Origin: Nocardioides zeae
GTDB taxonomy: Bacteria; Actinomycetota; Actinomycetes; Propionibacteriales; Nocardioidaceae
DNA length: 64,000 nt
Direction: 5' to 3'
NCBI RefSeq assembly: GCF_010686755.1
Contig: NZ_JAAGXA010000011.1
Location: 108,664-172,663, forward strand
Both the position numbers and the translations under genes were made by a program. The notes under the pieces were generated by a model, which ran no database searches, was not told the DNA's origin, and worked only from the letters and a program-made list of their open reading frames with translations. Of this stretch, positions 42,644 to 51,375 are shown in pieces (within the stretch, counting starts at the first letter, position 1; each line of letters opens with the position of its first letter).

Positions 42644-43385
42644 TCGACGTTGTGTGGTGGTCACCGGTGCAGGGCAGGGCCTGGGCCGGATGGTCGCCGA
42701 GGCGTTCGCGGCGCGAGGTGACGCGGTCGTCGTCGCGGACCTGTCGGCGGAGAGTGCCGAGGGCGTCGCGGCCTCCATCGAGGAGAACGGCGGCACCGCG
42801 CTCGCGATCTCCGGGGACGTCGCCGACGAGGCGTCGGTCGCCGAGCTGTTGGAACGGGCCACCGGTGAGCTCGGGCCGCCTGCGGTGTGGGTGAACAACG
42901 CCGGGATCAGCCGGGCCGCCATGCTCCACAAGATGGCGGTGGACGACTTCGACCTGGTGCTCCGGGTCCACACGCGCGGCACCTTCCTCGGGATCCGGGC
43001 TGCCGCCCAGTCCATGATCGGGGCTGGCAGTGGGGGTTCGATCGTCAACGTCACGTCGTCGGCGGGTTTGCAGGGCACGATCGGCCAGATCAACTACGCC
43101 GCAGCCAAGGGCGCCGTCGTCGCGATGACGAAGTCGGCGGCCAAGGAGCTCGCCCGCTACCAGATCCGTGTCAACGCCGTGGCCCCGGTGGCGGCGACGC
43201 CGATGACCGCGAAGCTCCGCACCGATGAGAAGCTGAGCGCGAAGTTCCTCGACCAGATCCCGCTCCGCCGCTTCGGTGAGCCGGACGAGGTGACCAGTGC
43301 GTTCACCTACCTGGGGGACCCCGTTTCGTCGTACGTCACCGGGCAGGTGCTGTGCGTCGACGGCGGCCTCTACATGGCGAGCTGA
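42636..43385 (+). CDS. Short-chain dehydrogenase/reductase (3-hydroxyacyl-CoA dehydrogenase/FabG-like)
   Basis: 249 aa SDR with TGAGQGLGR near residue 10, D35 (VVADLS) favouring NAD, NNAGIS, and catalytic YAAAK with Ser in VTSSAGL. GTG start inside the end of the thiolase gene, so translation is coupled. Expected to oxidise the 3-hydroxyacyl-CoA that the thiolase then cleaves. Confidence 0.88.
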   Translation: MVDRRCVVVTGAGQGLGRMVAEAFAARGDAVVVADLSAESAEGVAASIEENGGTALAISGDVADEASVAELLERATGELGPPAVWVNNAGISRAAMLHKMAVDDFDLVLRVHTRGTFLGIRAAAQSMIGAGSGGSIVNVTSSAGLQGTIGQINYAAAKGAVVAMTKSAAKELARYQIRVNAVAPVAATPMTAKLRTDEKLSAKFLDQIPLRRFGEPDEVTSAFTYLGDPVSSYVTGQVLCVDGGLYMAS

Positions 43386-43392
43386 GCGGCTG

Positions 43393-44529
43393 ATGGATCT
43401 GGAACTGACGCCCGAGGAGCAGGCGTTCCGGGACCGCCTGGAGGCCTGGTTGGCCTCGGTGACCGTGCCGGAGGGCCTGCGCGACTACGGCTCGACGCCG
43501 ACCGCGGACGACATAGCGGCGGGACGACGCTGGCAGCGGCTCCTCGTCGACGGCGGCTGGGCGGCTCTGTCCTGGCCGACGCCCCACGGAGCGGGCGCCT
43601 CGCCCTCGGAGCAGGCGATCTACGCCGAGGCGATGGCCCGCGCCAGACTGCCGCGGCAGCTCAGCTTCGTCAGCATGGAGCTTGCTGGTCCGATCATCAT
43701 CGCCTTCGGGACGCCCGAGCAGCAGAAGCGCTTCCTCGAGCCGATCCGGCGTGGCGACGAGCTGTGGTGCCAGCTGTTCTCCGAACCTGGCGCGGGCTCG
43801 GACCTGGCAGCACTGACGACCCGAGCGCTGCCCTCCGACGGTGGGTGGCGGGTGACCGGGCAGAAGGTGTGGACGAGCGGTGCGCACTACTCGGACCACG
43901 GACTCCTCCTGGCCCGCACCGACCGGGACTCCCGCCACCGCGGCATCACCTGCTTTGCGGTACCGATGGACCGTGCGGGCATCACGGTGGCCCCCATCCG
44001 GCAGATGGACGGGGAGTCCAAGTTCAACGAGGTGTTCCTCGACGACGTCGAGGTCCACGCGGACGACGTGCTGGGCGAGGTCGGCGGTGGGTGGCAGGTC
44101 GCGCTGTCCGTGCTCGGACGCGAGCGCCGGATGCTCGGAGCCGTGGCCATCGGGCTCGGTGCCGCCCTCGCCGAGATCCGGCAGCTGGCCGAGCAGCGAG
44201 GTACGGCGGACGCGGTGTTCCGAGCCGCCTGGGCCCGCCAGTGGGGCCAGGTGCAGCTGCTGCGGTGGACGTGGTTCCGGCTGCTGTCCGACCGGGGTGA
44301 CACAGCGACCGACCCGCGCATGTCCGTGTTGAAGCTGGTCTCGTCCGAAGCCCAGCAGCAGGTGGCGCGCCTTGCCGCGGACACGCTGGGCGCGGACTTC
44401 GTCCTCGGACCCGGTGCGGAGCGCTGGCGGCACCTGTTCCTCGCGAGCCACGGCGCCACCATCGCCGGTGGAACGTCGGAGATCCAACGCAACATCCTGG
44501 CCGACCGGGTCCTCGCGCTGCCGCGCTGA
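43393..44529 (+). CDS. Acyl-CoA dehydrogenase (IAGGTSEIQRN type)
   Basis: 378 aa. LFSEPGAGSDLA near 130; the C-terminal block is TIAGGTSEIQRNI, with Gly where the usual catalytic Glu lies. This variant is common among actinobacterial dehydrogenases for bulky acyl chains that work as heteromers. The dehydrogenase at 46.3 kb, which lacks the block, is a possible partner. ATG 7 bp after the SDR stop. Confidence 0.88.
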   Translation: MDLELTPEEQAFRDRLEAWLASVTVPEGLRDYGSTPTADDIAAGRRWQRLLVDGGWAALSWPTPHGAGASPSEQAIYAEAMARARLPRQLSFVSMELAGPIIIAFGTPEQQKRFLEPIRRGDELWCQLFSEPGAGSDLAALTTRALPSDGGWRVTGQKVWTSGAHYSDHGLLLARTDRDSRHRGITCFAVPMDRAGITVAPIRQMDGESKFNEVFLDDVEVHADDVLGEVGGGWQVALSVLGRERRMLGAVAIGLGAALAEIRQLAEQRGTADAVFRAAWARQWGQVQLLRWTWFRLLSDRGDTATDPRMSVLKLVSSEAQQQVARLAADTLGADFVLGPGAERWRHLFLASHGATIAGGTSEIQRNILADRVLALPR

Positions 44530-44559
44530 GACCGGCTGACGAACGAAGGAGGAGCGGCT

Positions 44560-45399
44560 GTGGGAGCCGTCGACTACTGGTGCAACCTGTTCACCCCCGA
44601 GGGGATCAAGCAGACGTTCGAGGACCCGCGTGAGGTGGCGGACGTCGTCAAGTGGTGGGGGCTGTCGTTCACGGGCATGAGCGTGCCCGAGTTCGAGACC
44701 CACCTCGACGAGGCCGACGTGGACGTCGTGCTGATCCCGTCGGCGAAGATGGCGTCCTACGAGACGGCGCAGCTCATCTGGGACATCTCCGAGGAGCAGG
44801 TCATCGAGGTCGCCGAGGCGCTGCCGGGACGTGTCAAGGGTCTGGTCGGCATCGACCCGCGGTCCGGCATGACGGGAGTCCGGCGTCTGCAGGAGGCTGT
44901 CGAGACGGGCCACTTCGTCGGAGCGCACCTGCACGCCTACGGCTTCGGGATCCCCGTCAACCACCGCCGGCTCTACCCCTTCTACGCCAAGTGCGCCGAG
45001 CTCGGCGTTCCTGTTGTGATGCAGGTGGGTCACTCCGCTGAGCGCATGCCGTCGGAGATGGGGCGGCCGATCCACATCGACGACATCGCCCTGGACTTCC
45101 CCGAGCTGACCATCGTCGGTGCCCACACGGGTTGGCCGTGGGTCGAGGAGCTGGTCGCTCTCGCGTGGAAGCACCGCAACGTCTACATCGGTACCTCGGC
45201 CCACCACCCCAAGTACTGGGACCCCAGCCTGGTGCGCTTCGCCAACTCCCGCGGCAAGGGCAAGGTGCTCTTCGGGTCCGACTACCCGGTGATGGACTAT
45301 CGCGATGCTCTTGCTGCGATCGCGGATCTACCGCTGCGCGACGACGCCCGGGACCTCGTCGTGAGTGGGGCCGCGCGCCGCGTGTTCGCCCTCGACTGA
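44560..45399 (+). CDS. Amidohydrolase-2 family protein lacking the HxH metal motif
   Basis: 279 aa TIM-barrel protein of the same superfamily as the ACMSD-like enzyme at 11.5 kb. The later ligand motifs are present (QVGHSAE, GAHTGWPW, GSDYPV). The N-terminal HxH that normally binds the metal is replaced by VDYWCNLF, so two ligands are missing. It may bind metal differently or work without it. GTG start with GAAGGAGGAG upstream. The gene follows the five-gene beta-oxidation operon by 30 bp and precedes a GntR regulator. Hydrolysis or decarboxylation of a pathway intermediate is a guess. Confidence 0.82.
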   Translation: MGAVDYWCNLFTPEGIKQTFEDPREVADVVKWWGLSFTGMSVPEFETHLDEADVDVVLIPSAKMASYETAQLIWDISEEQVIEVAEALPGRVKGLVGIDPRSGMTGVRRLQEAVETGHFVGAHLHAYGFGIPVNHRRLYPFYAKCAELGVPVVMQVGHSAERMPSEMGRPIHIDDIALDFPELTIVGAHTGWPWVEELVALAWKHRNVYIGTSAHHPKYWDPSLVRFANSRGKGKVLFGSDYPVMDYRDALAAIADLPLRDDARDLVVSGAARRVFALD

Positions 45400-45490
45400 G
45401 GTCGTCGTCGACCCTCGGGCCATCGGTGACTACCATATGTCGAGACAAGGCCGACACGAGTCGGCCGCGCGTCGTCCACGAGAGGCCATC

Positions 45491-46264
45491 ATGGCAAGCA
45501 TCGCTCGACCGGGACCCGGTCTGAGTCCAGGGTCCATGCGCACCACCCGAGCCCCGAAGACCTCGGAGCGCGTGGCGCGCGAGCTGGTCAACCACATCGT
45601 GGAGAACGACCTGGTCGAGGGGACCAAGCTGCCGAACGAGAAGCAGCTGGTGGAGGTCTTCGACGTGGGCCGCACGACGCTGCGCGAGGCGTTGCGCCTC
45701 CTCGAGACCCGCGGGGTCATCACCATCCGTCCGGGACCCGGCGGCGGTCCCGTGGTCAGGCGGCCGCGGCCCGACGACCTGCGGGAGAGCCTGACGCTCA
45801 TCCTGCAGTTCACCGGCGCCTCCCTCACCGACGTGTTCGAGGCGCGTGCGACGCTGGAGCCGATGATCGCGCGCCTCGCGGCGGACCGGCTCACGGACGA
45901 ACAGCTCGACGAGCTGCAGGCGAGCGTCGTGGAGATGCGCGACCGCAGCGACGAGCACGAGGTGTTCCTGGCGGAGAACGCCCGGTTCCACTCGATCATC
46001 GCCGAGGCCACGGGCAGTAGCGTGCTCTGGGTCTTCAACGAGACCCTCAAGTCCATCGCCGACGGCGCTGTCGTCGGCGTGGAGTACACGCCGCGGCGGC
46101 GGGTCGCCGTCGCCGCGGCCCACGAGAAGATCGTCGAGGCACTGCGCAGCCGCGACCCGCTGGCGGCGGAGGTCGCCATGCGCGATCACGTCGGCGAGGC
46201 CGGCGACTTCTGGAAACGCAAGTATCCCGAGCTGAGCTCGCGCGACATGAGATGGGTGCACTGA
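45491..46264 (+). CDS. GntR-family transcriptional regulator, FCD (FadR) subfamily
   Basis: 257 aa. N-terminal winged helix at ~24-90 (LPNEKQLVEVFDVGRTTLREALRLLE), C-terminal all-helical FCD ligand/metal-binding domain at ~100-250 with ARFHSII and MRDHV histidines. Probably senses an acyl-CoA or acid of the pathway and represses the surrounding operons. ATG at 45491 with AGAGG 5 bp upstream. TACCATATG ~60 bp upstream resembles the shared element at 39090 and could be its own operator. Confidence 0.92.
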   Translation: MASIARPGPGLSPGSMRTTRAPKTSERVARELVNHIVENDLVEGTKLPNEKQLVEVFDVGRTTLREALRLLETRGVITIRPGPGGGPVVRRPRPDDLRESLTLILQFTGASLTDVFEARATLEPMIARLAADRLTDEQLDELQASVVEMRDRSDEHEVFLAENARFHSIIAEATGSSVLWVFNETLKSIADGAVVGVEYTPRRRVAVAAAHEKIVEALRSRDPLAAEVAMRDHVGEAGDFWKRKYPELSSRDMRWVH

Positions 46265-46270
46265 GACCAC

Positions 46271-47371
46271 ATGCGATTCGCCCTCACCACCGACCAGGAC
46301 GACCTCCGTCATGCGGCGCTGGAGCTCGTGCGCGAGCGTGCTCCGCTCGCGACGACCCGAGCCCTCACGGATGCAGGGGACCCGCAGGACCCGCAGGTGT
46401 GGCGGGACATGGTCGACATGGGTCTCGCTGCCGTCGATCTCCCCGAGGAGCTCGGTGGGACGGGGCTCAGCACGGTCGAGCTCGCCGTCACGATGGAGGT
46501 GGCCGGCTCCGAGCTCTACCCGGGTCCGCTCATGAGCACCTCCGGACTGGCGGCCGGGCTCCTCCTCGGCGACGACGAGCCGTCGGGCCGGATGGTGCGA
46601 CGGTTGGTGTCCGGATCGCCCATGGCGGCAGTCGTGACCGCGTCGCCACAGGCGTGGGACGCGGCGGCCGTGACGACCTCGGCTCGACTCGTCGACGGAA
46701 CGTGGCGCCTGTCCGGTGCGGCCACGGGCGTCCTCGGTGCCGACATCGCCGAGGTCCTCGTCGTCGCCGCTCGCACGGAGGGCGGAGACGTCGCCGTGTT
46801 CGCGGTCGAGCAGGCCGCGGCGCAGATCGTGGTGGAGCCGTCGTTGGACAGCTCGCGCTCGCTCTGCGCCGTGGTTCTCGATTCCTGCAGCGCCATGCTT
46901 CTCGTCCGCTCTGCTGAGGACCGACTGCGACGCGCAGGTCTGCGCGCATCGACAGCCCTCGCTGCCGAGTCGGTGGGCGCCGCTCGCGGAGCGCTCGCGT
47001 TGACCGTCGGCCACGCCACGACCCGGCAGCAGTTCGGACGGCCGATCGGCGCCTTCCAAGCCGTGCGCCACCGACTGGCCGACGTGCTGAAGCAGGTCGA
47101 GCTCGCGACCTCCGCGGTCTACCTCGCGGCCTGCCACGTCGCGGCCGACGACGTCGCTGCCGCGGTGTCGGCGCCGCTCGCGCTCCACACGGCGTCGGAC
47201 GCTCTGCGCGACGCCTCGGCGGCTGCCGTCCAGCTGCACGGCGGCATGGGTTTCACCTGGGAGAGTGCCTGCCACTGGTTCGTGAGCTGGTCGGAGACGA
47301 ACCGCTGCCTGCTCGGGACCGACGCCACCCGGTTGGAGACGATGTACGACCAAGCCGCAGCGCTCGCCTGA
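46271..47371 (+). CDS. Acyl-CoA dehydrogenase, small non-catalytic-type subunit
   Basis: 366 aa, N-terminal RFALTTDQDDLRHAALELV typical of the beta-type FadE subunits. The C-terminus (GMGFTWESACHWFVSW) lacks the EGT-x-EIQ block, so it probably needs a partner such as the product at 43.4 kb. Starts 6 bp after the GntR stop, so the regulator and dehydrogenase are co-transcribed. A very long hairpin overlaps its stop. Confidence 0.87.
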   Translation: MRFALTTDQDDLRHAALELVRERAPLATTRALTDAGDPQDPQVWRDMVDMGLAAVDLPEELGGTGLSTVELAVTMEVAGSELYPGPLMSTSGLAAGLLLGDDEPSGRMVRRLVSGSPMAAVVTASPQAWDAAAVTTSARLVDGTWRLSGAATGVLGADIAEVLVVAARTEGGDVAVFAVEQAAAQIVVEPSLDSSRSLCAVVLDSCSAMLLVRSAEDRLRRAGLRASTALAAESVGAARGALALTVGHATTRQQFGRPIGAFQAVRHRLADVLKQVELATSAVYLAACHVAADDVAAAVSAPLALHTASDALRDASAAAVQLHGGMGFTWESACHWFVSWSETNRCLLGTDATRLETMYDQAAALA

Positions 47372-47429
47372 CCGACGACGACGCCCCGCTTTCGACCTGG
47401 GAGGTCGAAAGCGGGGCGTCGTCGTCGGT
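47371..47429. terminator. Two-way terminator, 28-bp perfect stem
   Basis: Arms 47371-47398 and 47402-47429 with a 3-nt loop, between convergent dehydrogenase and LLM genes. The longest perfect hairpin in the window. Confidence 0.88.
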
Positions 47430-47436
47430 GGTCAGT

Positions 47437-48438
47437 TCAGTTGCGCATCGCCTCGGCCACAGCGCGGATGGTGGCCTCGGGGTTGCCGCCTCGATACGTC
47501 GGGACCGGTTGCACCATGACGTCGTCTGCGCCCGCCTCGGCATAGGCCCGCAGCGCGTCGCGGACCTCAGCGGCGTCGCGCCCGACGACGAGCACCTCGT
47601 CCAGCAAGGCGTCGCTCACCGCCGCTACCGCCGCCTCGCGCTGTCGAGCCTCGAAGGCGGCGTTGACCTCCTCGACCTCCTTCTCGAAGCCGACCGAGGC
47701 GAAGTAGCGCCCGTACCCGGGGGAGACGACGTACTCGACGAGCTCCTTGCGCACCTCTTCGCGTGCCACCTCCGGGGTGTCGGACACGGAGGCGTAGACG
47801 CGTGCGACGAGCTTGACGTCGCGCTCGTCGCGCCCGTGCGCCGCGACTGCCGACGAGAACTGGGCGCGGAAACCGGTGAGCACGCGGGGGGAGAGCCACG
47901 TCACGATCAGCCCATCAGCCACCTCGGCGGCCAGGTCGACCATGACCGGTCCCATGCCGCCGATGTAGACGCGCACCTCCGGCGCGGGGCCGGTCGTGAG
48001 CTGGAATCCGTGCGAGCGTCGCGTCTTCCCGTCCACATCGGTGCGACCGCCGGCAAGAGCCTGCCTCAACACCTGGATGGTCTCGCGGGTGACCGTCGCC
48101 GGCTTGGAGAAGGGGACGCCGTGCCACCGCTCCACGATGACCTGGCCTCCCGCTCCGATCCCGAGGTGGACGGGCCGTCCACCGCCGAGATGGCTGATCG
48201 TCGACGCCATCATCGACAGGAGGGCCGGGGTGCGACTGTAGACGGGGATGATCGACGTGCCCACCTCGAGCGGTGTCGTTCGTGCGATGACCGCGCCGAG
48301 GGCATCCACGTCGAGACCACCCGTCTCTGCGAGCCAGACCCGTTCGAAACCGCAGTCGACCGCGACGTCGGCGAGTCCCAGCAGCTCATCGGCGTCGTTC
48401 AGGTTGGACAGCAGCATGGAAGCGTTGGACAGGGACAC
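47437..48438 (-). CDS. Luciferase-like (LLM class) flavin/F420-dependent oxidoreductase
   Basis: About 333 aa bacterial-luciferase-fold TIM barrel with the GIGAGGQ segment near residue 85 and a typical ERVWLAETGGLD N-terminal region. In actinobacteria this subclass usually takes hydride from F420H2, sometimes from FMNH2. The GTG at 48438 is chosen, with GGAG 5-6 bp upstream. Same strand as the acyl-CoA synthetase but separated from it by a hairpin. The role in the pathway is unclear; it could reduce an enoyl or keto group. Confidence 0.85.
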   Translation of the reverse strand: MSLSNASMLLSNLNDADELLGLADVAVDCGFERVWLAETGGLDVDALGAVIARTTPLEVGTSIIPVYSRTPALLSMMASTISHLGGGRPVHLGIGAGGQVIVERWHGVPFSKPATVTRETIQVLRQALAGGRTDVDGKTRRSHGFQLTTGPAPEVRVYIGGMGPVMVDLAAEVADGLIVTWLSPRVLTGFRAQFSSAVAAHGRDERDVKLVARVYASVSDTPEVAREEVRKELVEYVVSPGYGRYFASVGFEKEVEEVNAAFEARQREAAVAAVSDALLDEVLVVGRDAAEVRDALRAYAEAGADDVMVQPVPTYRGGNPEATIRAVAEAMRN

Positions 48439-48498
48439 GGCAGCTCCGCTCGTGGTTCGTGGGGATCGGATGCGCACCATCCACTCAGGGTGCGCCGG

Positions 48499-48529
48499 GG
48501 CGGGCTCCGGTGTCGTGGCGGAGCCCGCC
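48499..48529 (-). terminator. Terminator after the second acyl-CoA synthetase gene
   Basis: 11-bp perfect GC arms (48499-48509 and 48519-48529), 9-nt loop, directly after the synthetase stop on the minus strand. Confidence 0.7.
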
Positions 48530-48540
48530 GGGGAGACGAC

Positions 48541-50145
48541 TCAAGCGGTGGGCGCCGGAGCGAGGTTCTGTCGCAGGACGAACTTCTGGACCTTGCCCGC
48601 GGGGGTCCGCGGCAGGCTGTCCACGACCGTGATGTGCTCGGGGTGCTTGTTGCGCGCCAGCCCGCGTTCGGTGAGGTAGGCATCGAGCTCCTCGACGCTC
48701 GGTACGTCGGCCGGGCTGCCGGAGGGCACGACGACTGCGCCCACGCGCTCACCCAGCCTCGGGTCCGGAACTCCGATGACCGCAACGTCCTCCACGGACG
48801 GGTGGCTGCGCACCTCGTCCTCGACCTCGCCGGCGGAGATGTTGACCCCTCCACGGATGATGAGGTCCTTCACGCGGCCCTCGCACCGGAGGAAGCCGTC
48901 CTCGTCGAGATAGCCCAGGTCGCCGGTGCACAGCCATCCGTCGGGCACGGCCGCGGCGGTGAGGTCAGGACGCTCGAAGTAGCCACGGAAGAGCGCGGCG
49001 CCCCGCACCTGGATCTCGCCGACGACTCCCGGCTCGGCGTTCTCCCCGTCGAGAGTGCGGATGCGCACCTCCCAGCCGGGGAGGGCGCGACCGTCCGAGC
49101 TCACGACCTTCGATGCCGGGTCGCCGGGGCGCACGAGGGTCACCATGCCCGTCTCGCTCATGCCCCACACCGGGCAGATCGCGAGGCCGGGGAGCGCGTC
49201 ACGGGCGGCGCTGGCGATGCTGGGCGGGATGGGGGCTCCTCCGCAGGCGAAGGCCCGAAGGGTGCTCAGCCGTTGACGCTCCTCCTCCGGCAGCTTGCTG
49301 AGGTCGTAGAGGAACGGTGTCGCGCCGAGCGCCCAGGTTGCGCGGTAGCGCTCGATCAGGTCTGCGGCTCGCTGCGGGTCCCACTTGTCCAGGAGCAGGA
49401 GCGTCGTGCCGAGCGCGATGGCGAGCCGCACGCCGTACTGCAGCCCGGATGCGTGCGCGAGTGGAGAGGGGGCGAAGAGCACGTCGGTGCCGTCGAGGTC
49501 CATCTCCTTCGCGATCGCCTGGAGCGTGCCTCCGACGGTGTTGCGGTGCGTGTGCACCACGAGCTTGGGGGTGCCGGTCGTGCCGGAGGTCGCCATGAAG
49601 ATGGTGACGTCGTCAGGATCCGGCAATGCGCCGAGGGTCTCTGCGGAGTGGTGGTCCGATGCCGTGCGGAACTCGCCGGACTCGATCGGCCACACGTGGA
49701 CCAGGGTGTCGACGGCTGCCTGCACCGCCTCGAAGACGTCCGCGTCCGGGCAGGACGGGTGGCTGGGGCTGCACACGATGGCGGCGGCCCGGCTCGTGGT
49801 GGCGATGTTCTGCAGCTCGGCGTTGCGGTAGTTCGCGGGTACGGCGAGCGTGATGGCGCCGAGGCGTGTGAGCGCCAGGTGCGTCAGCACGAACTCGTAG
49901 CAGTTGGGGAGCTGCACGATCACGGCGTCGGCGGCCGCGAGGCCCTTGGCCTGCCACGCAGCTGCGAGGGCCCCGGCCTCCTTCACGAGGGTCTCGTAGG
50001 TCACCTCGCCGTTTCTCGGGCACACGACCGCCACCCGCTCGGGCGGGGCGGCGGTGGCGAGGTCCCAGAGGGTCAGAGGTTCGGCGAGACCGGCGGCTGC
50101 CGACCTCTCCAAGAAGTCCTGGGCGACGACCGGGGCTGCACGCAT
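48541..50145 (-). CDS. AMP-dependent acyl-CoA synthetase/ligase, second copy
   Basis: 534 aa ANL-superfamily enzyme. MATSGTTGTPKLVVH near residue 180 is the phosphate loop; adenine motif WGMSET; hinge TGDLGYLDED; catalytic lysine in TPAGKVQKFVLR near the C-terminus. The adenine motif WGMSE resembles aryl-acid and cyclic-acid ligases (2,3-dihydroxybenzoate and cyclohexanecarboxylate types) more than fatty-acid ligases. ATG with AGGAG upstream. Divergent from the mycofactocin-coupled SDR across a 290-bp region. Confidence 0.9.
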   Translation of the reverse strand: MRAAPVVAQDFLERSAAAGLAEPLTLWDLATAAPPERVAVVCPRNGEVTYETLVKEAGALAAAWQAKGLAAADAVIVQLPNCYEFVLTHLALTRLGAITLAVPANYRNAELQNIATTSRAAAIVCSPSHPSCPDADVFEAVQAAVDTLVHVWPIESGEFRTASDHHSAETLGALPDPDDVTIFMATSGTTGTPKLVVHTHRNTVGGTLQAIAKEMDLDGTDVLFAPSPLAHASGLQYGVRLAIALGTTLLLLDKWDPQRAADLIERYRATWALGATPFLYDLSKLPEEERQRLSTLRAFACGGAPIPPSIASAARDALPGLAICPVWGMSETGMVTLVRPGDPASKVVSSDGRALPGWEVRIRTLDGENAEPGVVGEIQVRGAALFRGYFERPDLTAAAVPDGWLCTGDLGYLDEDGFLRCEGRVKDLIIRGGVNISAGEVEDEVRSHPSVEDVAVIGVPDPRLGERVGAVVVPSGSPADVPSVEELDAYLTERGLARNKHPEHITVVDSLPRTPAGKVQKFVLRQNLAPAPTA

Positions 50146-50435
50146 GGGTTCTGCTCCTGGATGTGTGGTCGGCGGGATCGGTCATGAGTGTGCACAGGGC
50201 GTCACGACCCGCGTCGAGTGCCTGTTCCGAGGATCGGCACTGGGTCTCCCGGGCGAGGCCGCGTTGCCGCAGGCTCGTCGAGACGTGGGAGACCGGGCCG
50301 GCGAAGTCGCAGCCGGGTGGTGACATGCACAACAATCAAACGTTACTGTAATCATGATTTCGAGCGCTACCCCAGAACTGGCGGTGGCGCTGATCCGGCA
50401 GAGACCACAGCAGCTGGTCCGACGAGAGGTGTTCG
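50146..50435. promoter_or_regulatory. Divergent regulatory region with AATCATGATT palindrome
   Basis: 290 bp between the synthetase and SDR genes. An AT-rich patch near 50325-50365 holds the perfect 10-bp palindrome at 50350-50359 and probable promoter elements. No gene is credible here; short open frames lack ribosome sites. Confidence 0.4.
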
Positions 50436-51275
50436 ATGTCAACGCAGGAACTCGCAGGTCAGGTGGCCTTCATCTCGGGTGCAGCACGGGGTCAGGGACG
50501 ATCCCACGCGGTCCGACTCGCCCGGGCGGGGGTCAAGATCATCGGGTTCGATCTGTGTCAGCAGATCGACACGGTTCCGTTCGACATGACCACCGGCGAG
50601 GACTTCGAGGAGACCGAGCGTCTCGTCAAGGACGTGGGCGGCGAGATGATCGCTGTGCGCGCCGACGTGCGCGACCAGGGCGAGGTCGACGCTGCGTTCC
50701 AGGCAGGTCTGGACCGTTTCGGCAAGGTGGACATCGTGCTCGCGAACGCCGGCATCATGCACGACTACCAGCGGACGTGGCGGCTCGACGAAGAAGGTTT
50801 CCGCAACGTCATCGATGTCAACGTCACCGGCGTCTGGCACACCGTCAAGGCTGCGGTGCCCCACATGATCGAGCGCGGCGAGGGCGGGGCGATCGTCATG
50901 ACGGGGTCGGCGGCGTCGGTCACCGGCATCCCCAACCTGTCGGGCTACGTGGCCTCGAAGCACGCCGTGCTCGGTCTCATGCGCACGCTGGCCAAGGAGG
51001 TGGGGCGCTACCAGATCCGCGTCAACGCCGTGATGCCCGGGAACTGCAACACGCCGATGTTCGACAACGAAGGCATCCGCCGCCTCTACGTCCCGGACGC
51101 CGAGAACCCCGACCAGAAGACGTTCCTGGACCGCGCCGCGACGATGTCGCCGATGCGCAACCCCTACGTGGACCCGGAGGACGTGTCGGAGGCGATCGCC
51201 TACCTGGTGTCCCCCGCGGGGCGCTACGTCACGGGAGTCGCCATGTCCATCGACGGGGGCACCGCCACGCCGTGA
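50436..51275 (+). CDS. Mycofactocin-coupled SDR-family oxidoreductase
   Basis: 279 aa. Beyond the SDR core (GAARGQGRSHA near residue 16, YVASK catalytic pair), it has the inserts that define the mycofactocin-coupled group: an elongated segment after strand 2 (DLCQQIDTVP), ADVRDQ, the NVTGVWHTVKAAVPHM helix and the PGNCNTPMFDNE loop. These enzymes hold NAD non-exchangeably and hand electrons to the peptide cofactor mycofactocin. Likely substrate: a secondary or terpenoid-type alcohol. The maturation genes are not in the window. ATG with GAGAGG 6 bp upstream; followed by a hairpin terminator. Confidence 0.88.
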   Translation: MSTQELAGQVAFISGAARGQGRSHAVRLARAGVKIIGFDLCQQIDTVPFDMTTGEDFEETERLVKDVGGEMIAVRADVRDQGEVDAAFQAGLDRFGKVDIVLANAGIMHDYQRTWRLDEEGFRNVIDVNVTGVWHTVKAAVPHMIERGEGGAIVMTGSAASVTGIPNLSGYVASKHAVLGLMRTLAKEVGRYQIRVNAVMPGNCNTPMFDNEGIRRLYVPDAENPDQKTFLDRAATMSPMRNPYVDPEDVSEAIAYLVSPAGRYVTGVAMSIDGGTATP

Positions 51276-51283
51276 CGTCCTCG

Positions 51284-51314
51284 CTGGGCCCGGTGCAGTG
51301 CGCGCCGGGCCCAG
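51284..51314 (+). terminator. Terminator after the mycofactocin-coupled SDR gene
   Basis: 10-bp perfect GC arms (51284-51293 and 51305-51314) 9 bp after the SDR stop. Marks the apparent right edge of the catabolic region. Confidence 0.65.
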
Positions 51315-51375
51315 ATCCTGGGATGCGCGACGTCGAGCGTCGCCCGCTTGTTACCGGTGAGTCATAATCCTTGAC

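Noticed and set aside
44957..47353. 798-codon minus-strand frame
   Set aside because: Antisense of amidohydrolase, GntR and dehydrogenase genes; no recognisable domain.
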